From Mesorhizobium sp. B2-3-12 (GTDB taxonomy: Bacteria > Pseudomonadota > Alphaproteobacteria > Rhizobiales > Rhizobiaceae), in assembly GCF_006442205.1 (NCBI RefSeq), contig NZ_VFVR01000008.1, positions 124,001 through 188,000 on the forward strand: 64,000 nucleotides of DNA. Reading direction: 5' to 3'. Numbering within the stretch: position 1 is the first letter of the stretch; each line of letters starts with the position of its first letter. A program made the position numbers and the translations under genes. Below, one piece after another: positions 25,466-33,477 of this stretch. A model generated the notes under the pieces. It made no database searches and was not told the origin of the DNA. It worked only from the letters and a program-made list of their open reading frames with translations.

Positions 25466-26931
25466 GGTCCTTTGTGCGCCAGCGCTTCGACCAGCTGGCG
25501 GCGCAGCAGCTTGCCGTTGCCGCTGTAAGGCAGTGACGCGACGAGCCGTATCTCGCGCGGCCGCCGGTCGGGCGCGATGTTGGCGCGCATGAAAGCCTGG
25601 AATTCCTCGACCGTTCCCCGGTCGGAGACGATGAAGGCGGCGATTTCCTGCCCCATGGTCTCGTCCGGGAAGCCGGCCACGGCGACGTCCTGCACCTTGG
25701 CATGGGTGCGGATCAGTTTTTCAAGTTCCTGCGGCGCGACGCTGACGCCGCCGCGAACGATCATATCGGCCTCCCGATCGACGATCGTGACAAATCCGTC
25801 GGCGTCCAGAAATCCGATATCGCCGGGGATGCCCCAGTCGGAGCCCATGATCCGCGGATCGACGAAAAGGCGGTTGCCGGGCATCAGAACGGCGGATGCC
25901 ATGGTTGGCGTCCGCGCCTTGATCAGCCCGCGCTCACCTTGCTGCAGCACGCTGCCATCGGCGCCCAGGATCTCGACCTGTACGCCGGCCACCGGACGGC
26001 CAGCGCTTTCGGGTTTTGTCAGAATATCCCCGCCCGACAGCGAGGATATGATGCCGGTCAGGCTCGAGGAGTAGCTTATCCGGTATCCAGGCGAGAGATA
26101 GCGGTAGGCCGCGATCTTGTCTTCGCCCCTGGCCGGCCCGCCTATGCTGTAGAGCACGGAAAGCTCGGGAAGCAGGTGGGTCGCGCGTTCGCCGGCTTCC
26201 TTGACCATCCGTGCAATCACCGATGGCGCCAGCGCCGTGCCGCTTGCATGGAACGACAGCAGCGCCTCGATGAGTTCCGAGGGGGTGAACAAGGGCGGGA
26301 AGAACCTGACGACGCCGCCGTAAAGCAGATAGCCCAGGACCTGGTGGCGCATTGCCGAATAAGACAGGGCCATCGGCGTCAGGAATCGCTTGGCGGTTCC
26401 CTCCACCACCCCCCGCCGCGCCGCGATACGCCTGGCGAGCGCTTCGTGCGACTGCGTGTAGGCCTTTGGATCGCCCGTCGTGCCCGAGGAGAAAATCAGG
26501 AAGGCGGGGGCGGCATCGTCCACCGGGGCGCCGGCGTCGAGTCCCGGCGCCGAGGCCGATTTCCAGCCGGCGTCGAAAAGGGCGCTCGGATAGACCTCGT
26601 CGCCCGGCATGGCGCGGCTTTCGAAAACCATTCTCATGCCGAAGTCGCGGGCCTGCCTGGCTCGCTGGCTCCTGGGCGTTCGAAAGTCGATGACGACAGG
26701 GGTGGCGCCGATTGTCCAGCAGGCGAGGATGGAGAGCACCACGTCGATGTTGTCGACCATGGCGAGCCCGACGCGGTCGCCTGGCCCGATGCCCGATGCG
26801 CGGAAATTGGCGGCAAGAAGCCCGCTCTGCGTCAGAGCCTGGGCATAGGTGATATCAGACCGGTCGCTGACCATCGCGACCTTGTCGCCATGGGCGGCGA
26901 AGGCCTCCAGTATCTGCCGGCCGAAACTCAT
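25462..26931 (-). CDS. stand-alone adenylating enzyme (AMP-binding, ANL superfamily)
   Basis: Activates a carboxylate with ATP to an acyl-adenylate. The 489-residue protein shows the P-loop FSSGTTGDPKAYTQ (about residues 146-159), the hinge GDIGFLDADGFVTIVDREADMIVRGG and the C-terminal catalytic Lys motif PYSGNGKLLRRQ. The start overlaps the stop of the carrier-thioesterase gene upstream (ATGA at 26931-26928), so the two form an operon and probably work together, the enzyme loading the partner carrier domain in trans. No condensation domain is present. An acyl-CoA ligase role is the alternative. The substrate code is not readable by eye. Confidence 0.85.
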   Translation of the reverse strand: MSFGRQILEAFAAHGDKVAMVSDRSDITYAQALTQSGLLAANFRASGIGPGDRVGLAMVDNIDVVLSILACWTIGATPVVIDFRTPRSQRARQARDFGMRMVFESRAMPGDEVYPSALFDAGWKSASAPGLDAGAPVDDAAPAFLIFSSGTTGDPKAYTQSHEALARRIAARRGVVEGTAKRFLTPMALSYSAMRHQVLGYLLYGGVVRFFPPLFTPSELIEALLSFHASGTALAPSVIARMVKEAGERATHLLPELSVLYSIGGPARGEDKIAAYRYLSPGYRISYSSSLTGIISSLSGGDILTKPESAGRPVAGVQVEILGADGSVLQQGERGLIKARTPTMASAVLMPGNRLFVDPRIMGSDWGIPGDIGFLDADGFVTIVDREADMIVRGGVSVAPQELEKLIRTHAKVQDVAVAGFPDETMGQEIAAFIVSDRGTVEEFQAFMRANIAPDRRPREIRLVASLPYSGNGKLLRRQLVEALAHKGP

Positions 26932-27983
26932 TGCTTGTGCTGGACTTCGCGCGCCGCTGTCTGCCTGTCGTCGAGGAATGCGAGAATTTCCGCGTCGATC
27001 GCATCCATGTTGGCCTTGCGGAATTTGTTATGCGTGCCCGGCATGACGACCGTTTTCACACTGGCCTTGTCGGACGCCCAGCCCTTGTAATCCTTCACGG
27101 TGGTGGCTCCCCATTCCGAACTGGCGAGGATGAGGATGTCGCAGGGATAGGACGAGGGCACAAAACCGGCCGCGGCCTGCAACAGCGCGCTCTTGTAGGC
27201 TTTCTTGCGCAGATGGCGCCCCAGACGTGTCTGTCCAAGGCCGACCGTCTTCAGCGTGTCGCGCAGCAGGCGCCAGTAGATCACCTTGCGCGCGATATCG
27301 CGGCGCCGCCTCTCGGTGAGGCGATCGTCGGGCATCGGCTTCAGCCAGGCCGAACCTGGCGACGGTGGATCGATGAGCACGATCGCCGGCCGCTTGCCGG
27401 TCGCCTCGTGGCTCAGCCGGCCGACCTCGATCGCCAGCAGGCCACCCACGCAGATGCCGCCGATGACGTCGGGGTGCATGCCTGTCACCGAGGTGAAGGC
27501 TTCAAAATAGTTGGTGCCAATTTCGGCCATGGTGGAATAGGGCGTCTCGCCGGGTTCGGTGCCCATGCCGCGCACGGCCATGATCGCGTACTTCTCTTTC
27601 AGGCGCCTGCTGAAGCGATTGGCGAACAAGGCCGAGCCGCTGATGCCGTGGATCATCGCGATCGGCTCCTGGCCGATGCCGCCGGACACCGGCACGATCA
27701 GCTCGCGGGCCGGATGCTCCGGGACCAGCGATGCGATCAACCGGCCGAATTCGCGCGGTGTCTGCGCTTCGAGCAGGACGGAAGTCTGCAATTTCACGCC
27801 GAACCGCTTCTGCACGGCAAGCACCAAAGTCTCCGCCATCAGCGAATCACCGCCGAGGTCGAAGAAATTATCGTCGAGGCCGACGGCCGGTACTTTCAAT
27901 TCCGCGGCGAAGATGCCGGCAATCGCATAGGCCGGTCCATCGCCCGCCGGCGGCACATGTCTAACCCGTTGTTGGACGTTCAT
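26928..27983 (-). CDS. carrier protein-thioesterase didomain with Cys nucleophile
   Basis: Two-domain NRPS-like protein, 351 residues. Residues about 15-85 are a peptidyl/acyl carrier domain with the phosphopantetheine site DNFFDLGGDSLM (Ser47). Residues about 100-351 are an alpha/beta-hydrolase thioesterase. The nucleophile elbow reads GICVG, so Cys178 replaces the common Ser; Asp205 (VLIDPP) and His318 (PGTHNKF) complete a plausible triad. The start at ATG 27983 has GGGG eight bases upstream; 28019 is an alternative. It is first in the operon with the adenylating enzyme. Together they form a minimal split module that could release an amide, lactone, ester or free acid. It needs a phosphopantetheinyl transferase encoded elsewhere. 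Confidence 0.82.
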   Translation of the reverse strand: MNVQQRVRHVPPAGDGPAYAIAGIFAAELKVPAVGLDDNFFDLGGDSLMAETLVLAVQKRFGVKLQTSVLLEAQTPREFGRLIASLVPEHPARELIVPVSGGIGQEPIAMIHGISGSALFANRFSRRLKEKYAIMAVRGMGTEPGETPYSTMAEIGTNYFEAFTSVTGMHPDVIGGICVGGLLAIEVGRLSHEATGKRPAIVLIDPPSPGSAWLKPMPDDRLTERRRRDIARKVIYWRLLRDTLKTVGLGQTRLGRHLRKKAYKSALLQAAAGFVPSSYPCDILILASSEWGATTVKDYKGWASDKASVKTVVMPGTHNKFRKANMDAIDAEILAFLDDRQTAAREVQHKQ

Positions 27984-28190
27984 CGGAGAGCCCCTGACCG
28001 ATGGATGTTCACTGCCCAACGCTTTTACGCAGGGTGAGGGCTCCTCACAAGTGTCCTGTGCGCCACACGCCGCGCCGCCCGTGAGCCGCCGTTGGGGTGC
28101 TGTCTGGCCATGGCAACGCGGAAAGTCGTGGTTTGCCGGCTCTCCGAAGGCCTTTTCGTCCGGTTGTGAAAGTGCTGCAAAAGCACGCAG

Positions 28191-28230
28191 ATTTGGACAT
28201 TAGTCTTGACAGAAATACAGATGTTCAATA
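28191..28230 (+). promoter_or_regulatory. candidate SorC-type operator, site A
   Basis: ATTTGGACAT (28191-28200) and ATGTTCAATA (28221-28230) form an imperfect inverted pair separated by exactly 20 bases, 49-88 bases before the dehydrogenase gene. A TTGACA (28208-28213) lies between them. ATGTTCAATA recurs exactly at 42458, and the same ACAT-N20-ATGTTC layout is seen at 42428-42467 and 43239-43278. Assignment to the SorC regulator at 33474 is inferred. Confidence 0.55.
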
Positions 28231-28278
28231 ACCCGTCATGCAATCGAACAAGCCTGCACTATGGGAGGAATGAGCGGT

Positions 28279-29607
28279 ATGGCTTCCAATATTTCGTTGA
28301 CGGGCCTTGCCCGCGATCTCGATGAACGCGGCAAGTCGGGCAAGCCAATCCGCATCGGCCTGATTGGGTCGGGCGAAATGGGAACCGACATCGTCACCCG
28401 CGTCGCCCACATGTCCGGCATCGAGATCGGCGCGATCTCGGAGCTGAATCTGCCCGCGGCAAGCCGCGCGGTGGACATCGCCTTCCAGCAAACCGGCCAC
28501 GCGCGCGAAGTGTCGAACGCTTCGGCGATGACGGCCGCGATGGAGGCCGGCAAGGTGGCGGTCACCAACGACGCCAGCCTGGTCATCAACAACGACCTCA
28601 TCGACGTCGTCATCGACGCGACCGGCGTCCCCGCCGTCGGTGCCGAGATCGGCTTGCGGGCCATGGAACACGGCAAGCATCTGGTGATGATGAATGTCGA
28701 GGCCGACGTCACCATCGGCGCCTACCTGAAGAGCGAGGCCGATCGGCTCGGCGTCACCTATTCGCTGGGCGCCGGCGATGAGCCGTCCTCCTGCATGGAA
28801 CTGATCGAATTCGTCTCGGCGATGGGCCATCCGATCGTCGCCGCCGGCAAGGGCAAGAACAATCCGCTTAACATCGACGCCACGCCGCCCGCCTATGAGG
28901 ATGAGGCCAGGCGCAGGCACATGAATGTGCGTATGCTGGTCGAATTCGTCGACGGCTCCAAGACCATGGTCGAGATGGCGGCGATCGCCAATGCCACCGG
29001 GCTGGTTCCCGACAAGGCCGGCATGCATGGCCCGGCGGCAACGCTCGGCGAACTGAACAAGGTGCTGGTGCCGCAGAAGGATGGCGGCGTGCTGTCGAGG
29101 GTCGGCGTCGTCGACTATTCGATCGGCAAGGGTGTCGCGCCCGGCGTTTTCGTCGTCGCCGACATGTCGCACCCGCGCATTTCGGAGCGCATGGAAGATT
29201 TGAAGATGGGCAAGGGCCCGTATTTCACCTTCCATCGCCCTTATCACCTGACGTCGCTCGAAGTGCCGCTGACCTGTGCCCGCGTCGTGCTCTACGGCAA
29301 GGCCGATATGGTGCCGCTGGCCAAGCCGGTGGCCGAAGTGGCCGCCGTGGCCAAGAAGGACATGCAGCCCGGCGAGAAGCTCGATGCGATCGGCGAATAT
29401 TGCTACCGCGCCTGGATCATGACGGCACCGGAAGCGCATGCCGCACGAGCCATTCCCTGCGGCCTGCTGCAGGGCGGTTCGGTGACGGCGCCGATCAAGA
29501 AGGGCGAACTCATCACCTACGCCAATGCCGCCCCGGCGGCGGGTTCCAAGATCGCCGAACTGCGCGCCCGCCAGGATAAGCTCGTCTACGGAACCGTGGA
29601 GGCGTGA
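28279..29607 (+). CDS. COG4091-type NAD(P)-dependent dehydrogenase with C-terminal SAF domain
   Basis: Homoserine-dehydrogenase-like oxidoreductase fused to a SAF domain, 442 residues. The N-terminal Rossmann motif is IGLIGSGEMGTDIVTRV; DVVIDATGVPAVGAEIG and the central catalytic-like segment follow. From about residue 345 (VAAVAKKDMQPGEKLDAIGEYCYRAW) to the end (APIKKGELITYANA) it is a SAF domain. It is not a biosynthetic homoserine dehydrogenase: no ACT domain and no threonine-operon context. I choose ATG 28279, with GGGAGGA nine bases upstream; ATG 28261 and 28270 are too close to or ahead of that site. It heads an operon with an acetoin-type E1/E2, so it probably makes an alpha-hydroxyketone or dicarbonyl substrate for that complex. 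Confidence 0.82.
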   Translation: MASNISLTGLARDLDERGKSGKPIRIGLIGSGEMGTDIVTRVAHMSGIEIGAISELNLPAASRAVDIAFQQTGHAREVSNASAMTAAMEAGKVAVTNDASLVINNDLIDVVIDATGVPAVGAEIGLRAMEHGKHLVMMNVEADVTIGAYLKSEADRLGVTYSLGAGDEPSSCMELIEFVSAMGHPIVAAGKGKNNPLNIDATPPAYEDEARRRHMNVRMLVEFVDGSKTMVEMAAIANATGLVPDKAGMHGPAATLGELNKVLVPQKDGGVLSRVGVVDYSIGKGVAPGVFVVADMSHPRISERMEDLKMGKGPYFTFHRPYHLTSLEVPLTCARVVLYGKADMVPLAKPVAEVAAVAKKDMQPGEKLDAIGEYCYRAWIMTAPEAHAARAIPCGLLQGGSVTAPIKKGELITYANAAPAAGSKIAELRARQDKLVYGTVEA

Positions 29608-29609
29608 TC

Positions 29610-30635
29610 ATGGCCACAGCCAAAGCCGTCGCGGACAGCCGCGCCAACCTGCCCTTCGTGTATCGCCAGTACAGCGCCGAGCAGCTCAAGCAGGTGCTCT
29701 ACAAGATGTACCTCATCCGCCGCTTCGAAGAAGGCGCGGAGGAGAGCTACACGCGCGGCCTCATCCACGGCACCATGCACCTGTCGATCGGCCAGGAAGC
29801 CAGCGCCATGGGCATCTGCATGCCGCTTGGCGAGGACGACCAGATCACCTCGACGCATCGCGGCCATGGCCACTGCATCGCCAAGGGCGCCGAGGTGAAG
29901 CGCATGTTCGCCGAGTTCTTCGGCAAGACCACCGGCTACTGCAAGGGTCGTGGCGGTTCGATGCATATCGCCGATGTCGCCAAGGGCAATCTCGGCGCCA
30001 ACGGCATTGTCGGCGGCGGCATTCCGATCGCCGTCGGGGCGGCGCTCTCCTCCAAAATGATGAAGACCGGCAAGGTCGTAGTTTCGTTCTTCGGCGATGG
30101 CGCCAACAATGAAGGCGCCTTCCACGAGGCGCTCAACATGGCGGCGGTCTGGAAGCTGCCGGTCATTTTCGTCTGCGAGAACAATGGCTATGGCATGTCC
30201 ACATCGACGGACCGATCGACCGCGGTCAAGAACATCGCCGAACGCGCCGCCGCCTATTCGATGCCCGGCGTCATCGTCAACGGCAACATTTTTTCGGAGG
30301 TCGCCGAGGCGTCCTACAAGGCCGTCGAGCGGGCGCGCGCGGGCGAAGGTCCGACGCTGATCGAATCCAAGACCTACCGCCATCGCGGCCATTCCAAGAG
30401 CGACCGCAATCGCTATCGCACCAAGGAAGAGATCGAGGACTGGATGTCGAACCGTGACCCGATCACGCTGTTCGAGAACGAGCTGCGGGAATTCGGCTTC
30501 ATCGACGACAAGGGCATCGAGGCCATCCGCGAGACGGTGGCGCAAGAGATCGCCGACGGCATCGAGTTCGCCAAGGCGAGCCCGTCGCCTGATATCAGCG
30601 AGACCGGGAATTACGTGTATACGGAGCAGGCGTGA
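29610..30635 (+). CDS. TPP-dependent dehydrogenase E1 alpha (acetoin/pyruvate dehydrogenase type)
   Basis: Alpha subunit of a thiamine-diphosphate E1, 341 residues. Marks: GQEASAMGICMPLGEDDQITSTHRGHGHCIAKG, GRGGSMHIAD, and the TPP motif GDGANNEGAFHEALNMAAVWKLPVIFVCENN. The wording of these motifs is closer to acetoin dehydrogenase AcoA than to housekeeping pyruvate dehydrogenase. ATG 29610 has GGAGG seven bases upstream. It follows the SAF-domain dehydrogenase by two bases and overlaps the beta subunit gene. It cleaves a 2-oxo or 2-hydroxyketone substrate and passes the acyl or aldehyde unit to E2. Confidence 0.9.
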   Translation: MATAKAVADSRANLPFVYRQYSAEQLKQVLYKMYLIRRFEEGAEESYTRGLIHGTMHLSIGQEASAMGICMPLGEDDQITSTHRGHGHCIAKGAEVKRMFAEFFGKTTGYCKGRGGSMHIADVAKGNLGANGIVGGGIPIAVGAALSSKMMKTGKVVVSFFGDGANNEGAFHEALNMAAVWKLPVIFVCENNGYGMSTSTDRSTAVKNIAERAAAYSMPGVIVNGNIFSEVAEASYKAVERARAGEGPTLIESKTYRHRGHSKSDRNRYRTKEEIEDWMSNRDPITLFENELREFGFIDDKGIEAIRETVAQEIADGIEFAKASPSPDISETGNYVYTEQA

Positions 30636-31633
30636 TGGACGCGATGGTGCGTGAACTGAGCTACGCCCAGGCGATCCAGGAAGCCATGGCGATCGCCATG
30701 GACATGGACGAGCGCGTCTTCCTGATGGGCGAGGATATCGGCGTCTATGGCGGCGCCTTCCAGGTGACCGGCGATCTGGTCGAGCGCTTCGGCACGGAGC
30801 GCGTCATCGACACGCCGATCTCGGAACTGGGCGGCGCGGGCGTCGCCGTGGGTGCCGCCGTCACCGGCATGCGGCCGATCTTCGAATTCCAGTTTTCCGA
30901 TTTCGCCACGCTCGCCATGGAGCAGATCGTCAACCAGGCGGCCAAGATGCGCTTCATGTTGGGCGGCGAGGTTTCCGTGCCCGTGGTGATGCGTTTCCCC
31001 GCCGGCTCCGGCACGGGCGCGGCGGCCCAGCACAGCCAGAGCCTGGAAGCCTGGCTCGGCCATGTGCCGGGGCTGAAAGTCATCCAGCCGGCGACGCCCT
31101 ACGATGCCAAGGGCATGCTTCTGGCGGCTGTCGCCGATCCCGATCCGGTGATGATCTTCGAACACAAGCTGCTCTACAAGGCGAAAGGTCCGGTGCCCGA
31201 GGGATACTACACCGTGCCGATCGGCAAGGCCGATATCCGCCGCGAGGGCCGCGACCTCACCATCGTCGCCACCTCGATCATGGTGCAGAAGGCGCTCGAC
31301 GCAGCAGCCGTGCTGGAAGCCGAAGGCATCGACGTCGAAGTGGTCGATCTCCGGACCATCCGGCCGATGGACAAGCAGACCGTCATCGACAGCGTCAAGA
31401 AGACGTCGCGGCTGATGTGCGTCTATGAAGCGGTCAAGACGCTGGGTATCGGCGCCGAGGTCAGCGCCATGATCGCCGAGAGCGAGGCGTTCGACTATCT
31501 CGACGCGCCGATCGTGCGGCTGGGCGGCGCGGAAACGCCGATCCCCTACAATCCGGAGCTGGAAAAGGCCACGGTGCCGCAGGTTCCCGACATCATCACC
31601 GCCGCGCGCGACCTCGTGAAAGGGGTTCGCTGA
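30635..31633 (+). CDS. TPP-dependent dehydrogenase E1 beta (acetoin/pyruvate dehydrogenase type)
   Basis: Beta subunit of the same E1, 332 residues. It opens with RELSYAQAIQEAMAIAMDMDERVFLMGEDIGVYGG and has the family segment DTPISELGGAGVAVGAAVTGMRPIFEFQFSDF. The C-terminal transketolase-like domain contains VDLRTIRPMDKQTVIDSVKKTSR. Its ATG shares a base with the alpha-subunit stop (TGATG). The pair should form an alpha2beta2 tetramer. Confidence 0.9.
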   Translation: MDAMVRELSYAQAIQEAMAIAMDMDERVFLMGEDIGVYGGAFQVTGDLVERFGTERVIDTPISELGGAGVAVGAAVTGMRPIFEFQFSDFATLAMEQIVNQAAKMRFMLGGEVSVPVVMRFPAGSGTGAAAQHSQSLEAWLGHVPGLKVIQPATPYDAKGMLLAAVADPDPVMIFEHKLLYKAKGPVPEGYYTVPIGKADIRREGRDLTIVATSIMVQKALDAAAVLEAEGIDVEVVDLRTIRPMDKQTVIDSVKKTSRLMCVYEAVKTLGIGAEVSAMIAESEAFDYLDAPIVRLGGAETPIPYNPELEKATVPQVPDIITAARDLVKGVR

Positions 31634-31636
31634 GAC

Positions 31637-32995
31637 ATGCCGACCGAAGTCATTCTTCCCAAGGTCGACATGGACATGGCGACCGGACAGATCTCGCGCT
31701 GGTTCGCCACCGAAGGCCAGCAGGTCAAGAAGGGCGACGTGCTGTTCGAGATCGAGACCGACAAGGCGGCGATGGAGATCGACGCGCCTGCCAGCGGCGT
31801 GCTTCGCGACGTGACCGGCAAGGAAGGCGTCGATATTCCAGTCGGCGCGCCGGTTGCCTGGATTTATGCCGATGGCGAGGTCTATGGGGCCAAGGCGCAA
31901 ATCTCCCCCGAAATGTCGGCGAAGCCGACAGAGGCGGGCGCTGTCCCGCCAACCGCAGGGAGCGAGGCGCCCCCCTCTGGCCTGCCCTCTTCGCCGCCAC
32001 TTGCCATCTCCCCCACGAGAGGGGAGATCAACCAATCGCCGGCGGGTGCGCGCGCGACACCACTGGCTCGCCGCCTGGCGCGCGAGGCGGGCCTCACGCT
32101 TTCAGCCATCTCCGGCACCGGTCCGCATGGCCGTGTGGTCAAGGCGGACATCGAGGCAGCGATCGCCAAGGGCGGTGCTAAAGAGACTCCAGGAGTCACA
32201 CTGGAAGCTCCCGCCTCCGCTGCATCCGCGCCGGCCGTAAAGGCGATGTCGGACGATCAGGTGCTGAAGCTGTTCGAGCAAGGCTCCTACGAGCTGGTCC
32301 CGCATGACGTCATGCGCAAGACCATCGCGCGGCGCCTGGTCGAAGCCAAGACCACAATCCCGCATTTCTACTTGACCCTCGACTGTGAACTCGACGCGCT
32401 GCTGGCCCTGCGCTCGCAGCTCAATGCGGCGGCCCCGGTGAAGAAGACCGACAAGGGCGAGGCGCCGGCCTACAAGCTGTCGGTCAACGACATGGTGATT
32501 AAGGCGATGGCGATGGCGCTGAAGGCAGTGCCGGATGCCAATGCCTCCTGGACCGAGAGCGCCATGGTCAAGCACAAACATGCCGATGTCGGGGTCGCCG
32601 TCTCGATCCCCGGCGGCCTGATCACGCCGATCATCCGCCATGCCGACGAAAAGACGCTGTCTGTCATCTCCAACGAGATGAAGGATCTGGCGAGCCGGGC
32701 GCGCAGCCGCAAGCTGAAGCCGGAGGAGTATCAGGGCGGCACGACGGCGGTGTCCAATCTCGGCATGTTCGGCATCAAGGATTTCGCCGCCGTCATCAAC
32801 CCACCGCATGCGACGATCCTGGCGGTCGGGGCCGGCGAGGAGCGGGCGGTGGTCAAGAACGGTGAGATCAAGATAGCCACGGTGATGTCGGTGACGCTGT
32901 CGACCGACCATCGTGCCGTCGACGGAGCCTTGGGCGCCGAACTGCTGGTCGCCTTCAAGAAGCTGATCGAGAGCCCGATGGGCATGCTGGTGTAG
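31637..32995 (+). CDS. dihydrolipoamide acyltransferase E2 with an in-frame repeat in the linker
   Basis: E2 of the 2-oxo/hydroxyketone dehydrogenase complex, 452 residues. An N-terminal lipoyl domain has the lipoylation site ETDKAAMEID (Lys near residue 43). A linker follows (about 80-135), then an E1/E3-binding domain (ATPLARRLAREAGLTLSAISGTGPHGRVVKADIEAAI) and the acyltransferase core with HRAVDG near the end. Residues about 89-131 are encoded by an interspersed palindromic repeat (see separate entry), read in frame without breaking the protein. No E3 gene follows, so dihydrolipoamide dehydrogenase must come from elsewhere. Followed by a strong hairpin. Confidence 0.9.
   Translation: MPTEVILPKVDMDMATGQISRWFATEGQQVKKGDVLFEIETDKAAMEIDAPASGVLRDVTGKEGVDIPVGAPVAWIYADGEVYGAKAQISPEMSAKPTEAGAVPPTAGSEAPPSGLPSSPPLAISPTRGEINQSPAGARATPLARRLAREAGLTLSAISGTGPHGRVVKADIEAAIAKGGAKETPGVTLEAPASAASAPAVKAMSDDQVLKLFEQGSYELVPHDVMRKTIARRLVEAKTTIPHFYLTLDCELDALLALRSQLNAAAPVKKTDKGEAPAYKLSVNDMVIKAMAMALKAVPDANASWTESAMVKHKHADVGVAVSIPGGLITPIIRHADEKTLSVISNEMKDLASRARSRKLKPEEYQGGTTAVSNLGMFGIKDFAAVINPPHATILAVGAGEERAVVKNGEIKIATVMSVTLSTDHRAVDGALGAELLVAFKKLIESPMGMLV
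31901..32030. repeat. rhizobial interspersed palindromic repeat inside the E2 gene
   Basis: About 130 bases with two halves of a repeat known to me from many rhizobial intergenic regions. Read on the minus strand it spells LISPLVGEM and GRPEGGASLP, then GTAPASVGFADIS, peptides that recur in spurious rhizobial gene calls. It contains a clear stem ATCTCCCC/GGGGAGAT (32006-32028). Here it lies in the linker region of a working gene and keeps the frame. Confidence 0.75.
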
Positions 32996-33006
32996 ACCAC
33001 AGTCGC

Positions 33007-33034
33007 GAGCCGGCGCCAAATGATGCGCCGGCTC
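33007..33034. terminator. stem-loop after the E2 gene
   Basis: Ten-base perfect arms GAGCCGGCGC and GCGCCGGCTC with an eight-base loop, 12 bases after the E2 stop. No T run, so it may end transcription weakly or protect the 3' end of the message. Confidence 0.55.
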
Positions 33035-33108
33035 ACGACAGAAACGACTTGCCAGGCGTCGGCCCTTGACCCATCTTCCCCAGTGGATCGCGAGCAAGGG
33101 AGGCCGCT

Positions 33109-33477
33109 ATGCCTGCATTCGACCCATCTGACATGAAAACCTTGTTCGGCAAGGTCATGGGCGCGTCGCCTTCCGACATCAAGCTGGTGGCGCAGCGCCT
33201 GCATGACCACGCCTTCGAGCCGCGCATGTCGGCGGAAGAGACCAGGCAGCTTGTCGTCAGTCTCGGCTATGACAGCCTCGATTCGTTCTGTGCCGATATT
33301 GGCCTGCCCATGCATATAGCGGAGCGGTGGAGCCGTTTCGGCGTTTCGGGCGAGATGAAGCAGGTGTTCACGTTGCTGGCAGGGCAGCGCAGACGCGTGG
33401 CCGAAGCGGTCGCCGAATTCGAATCCATGACCCATGTCGGCGTCGAGGACTTTTTGCGCGAACGCGGGTTGATTTAA
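33109..33477 (+). CDS. hypothetical protein, 122 aa
   Basis: Unrecognised soluble protein, mostly helical. It starts MPAFDPSDMKTLFGKVMGASPSDIKLVAQRL and has a segment SFCADIGLPMHIAERWSRFGVSGEMK that is a little like a helix-turn-helix but not convincing. Ribosome binding site GGGAGG lies six bases before ATG 33109. It follows the E2 gene by about 110 bases and converges with a four-base overlap on the SorC regulator. Conserved position with this operon would suggest a role in it; this cannot be judged here. Confidence 0.6.
   Translation: MPAFDPSDMKTLFGKVMGASPSDIKLVAQRLHDHAFEPRMSAEETRQLVVSLGYDSLDSFCADIGLPMHIAERWSRFGVSGEMKQVFTLLAGQRRRVAEAVAEFESMTHVGVEDFLRERGLI

Noticed and set aside
28279..29607. 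Biosynthetic homoserine dehydrogenase
   Set aside because: It has a SAF domain, no ACT domain, and lies in a catabolic operon with an acetoin-type E1/E2.
31637..32995. Possible disruption of the E2 gene by the repeat
   Set aside because: The frame is intact through the repeat and all E2 domains follow in frame, so the gene is not a pseudogene.
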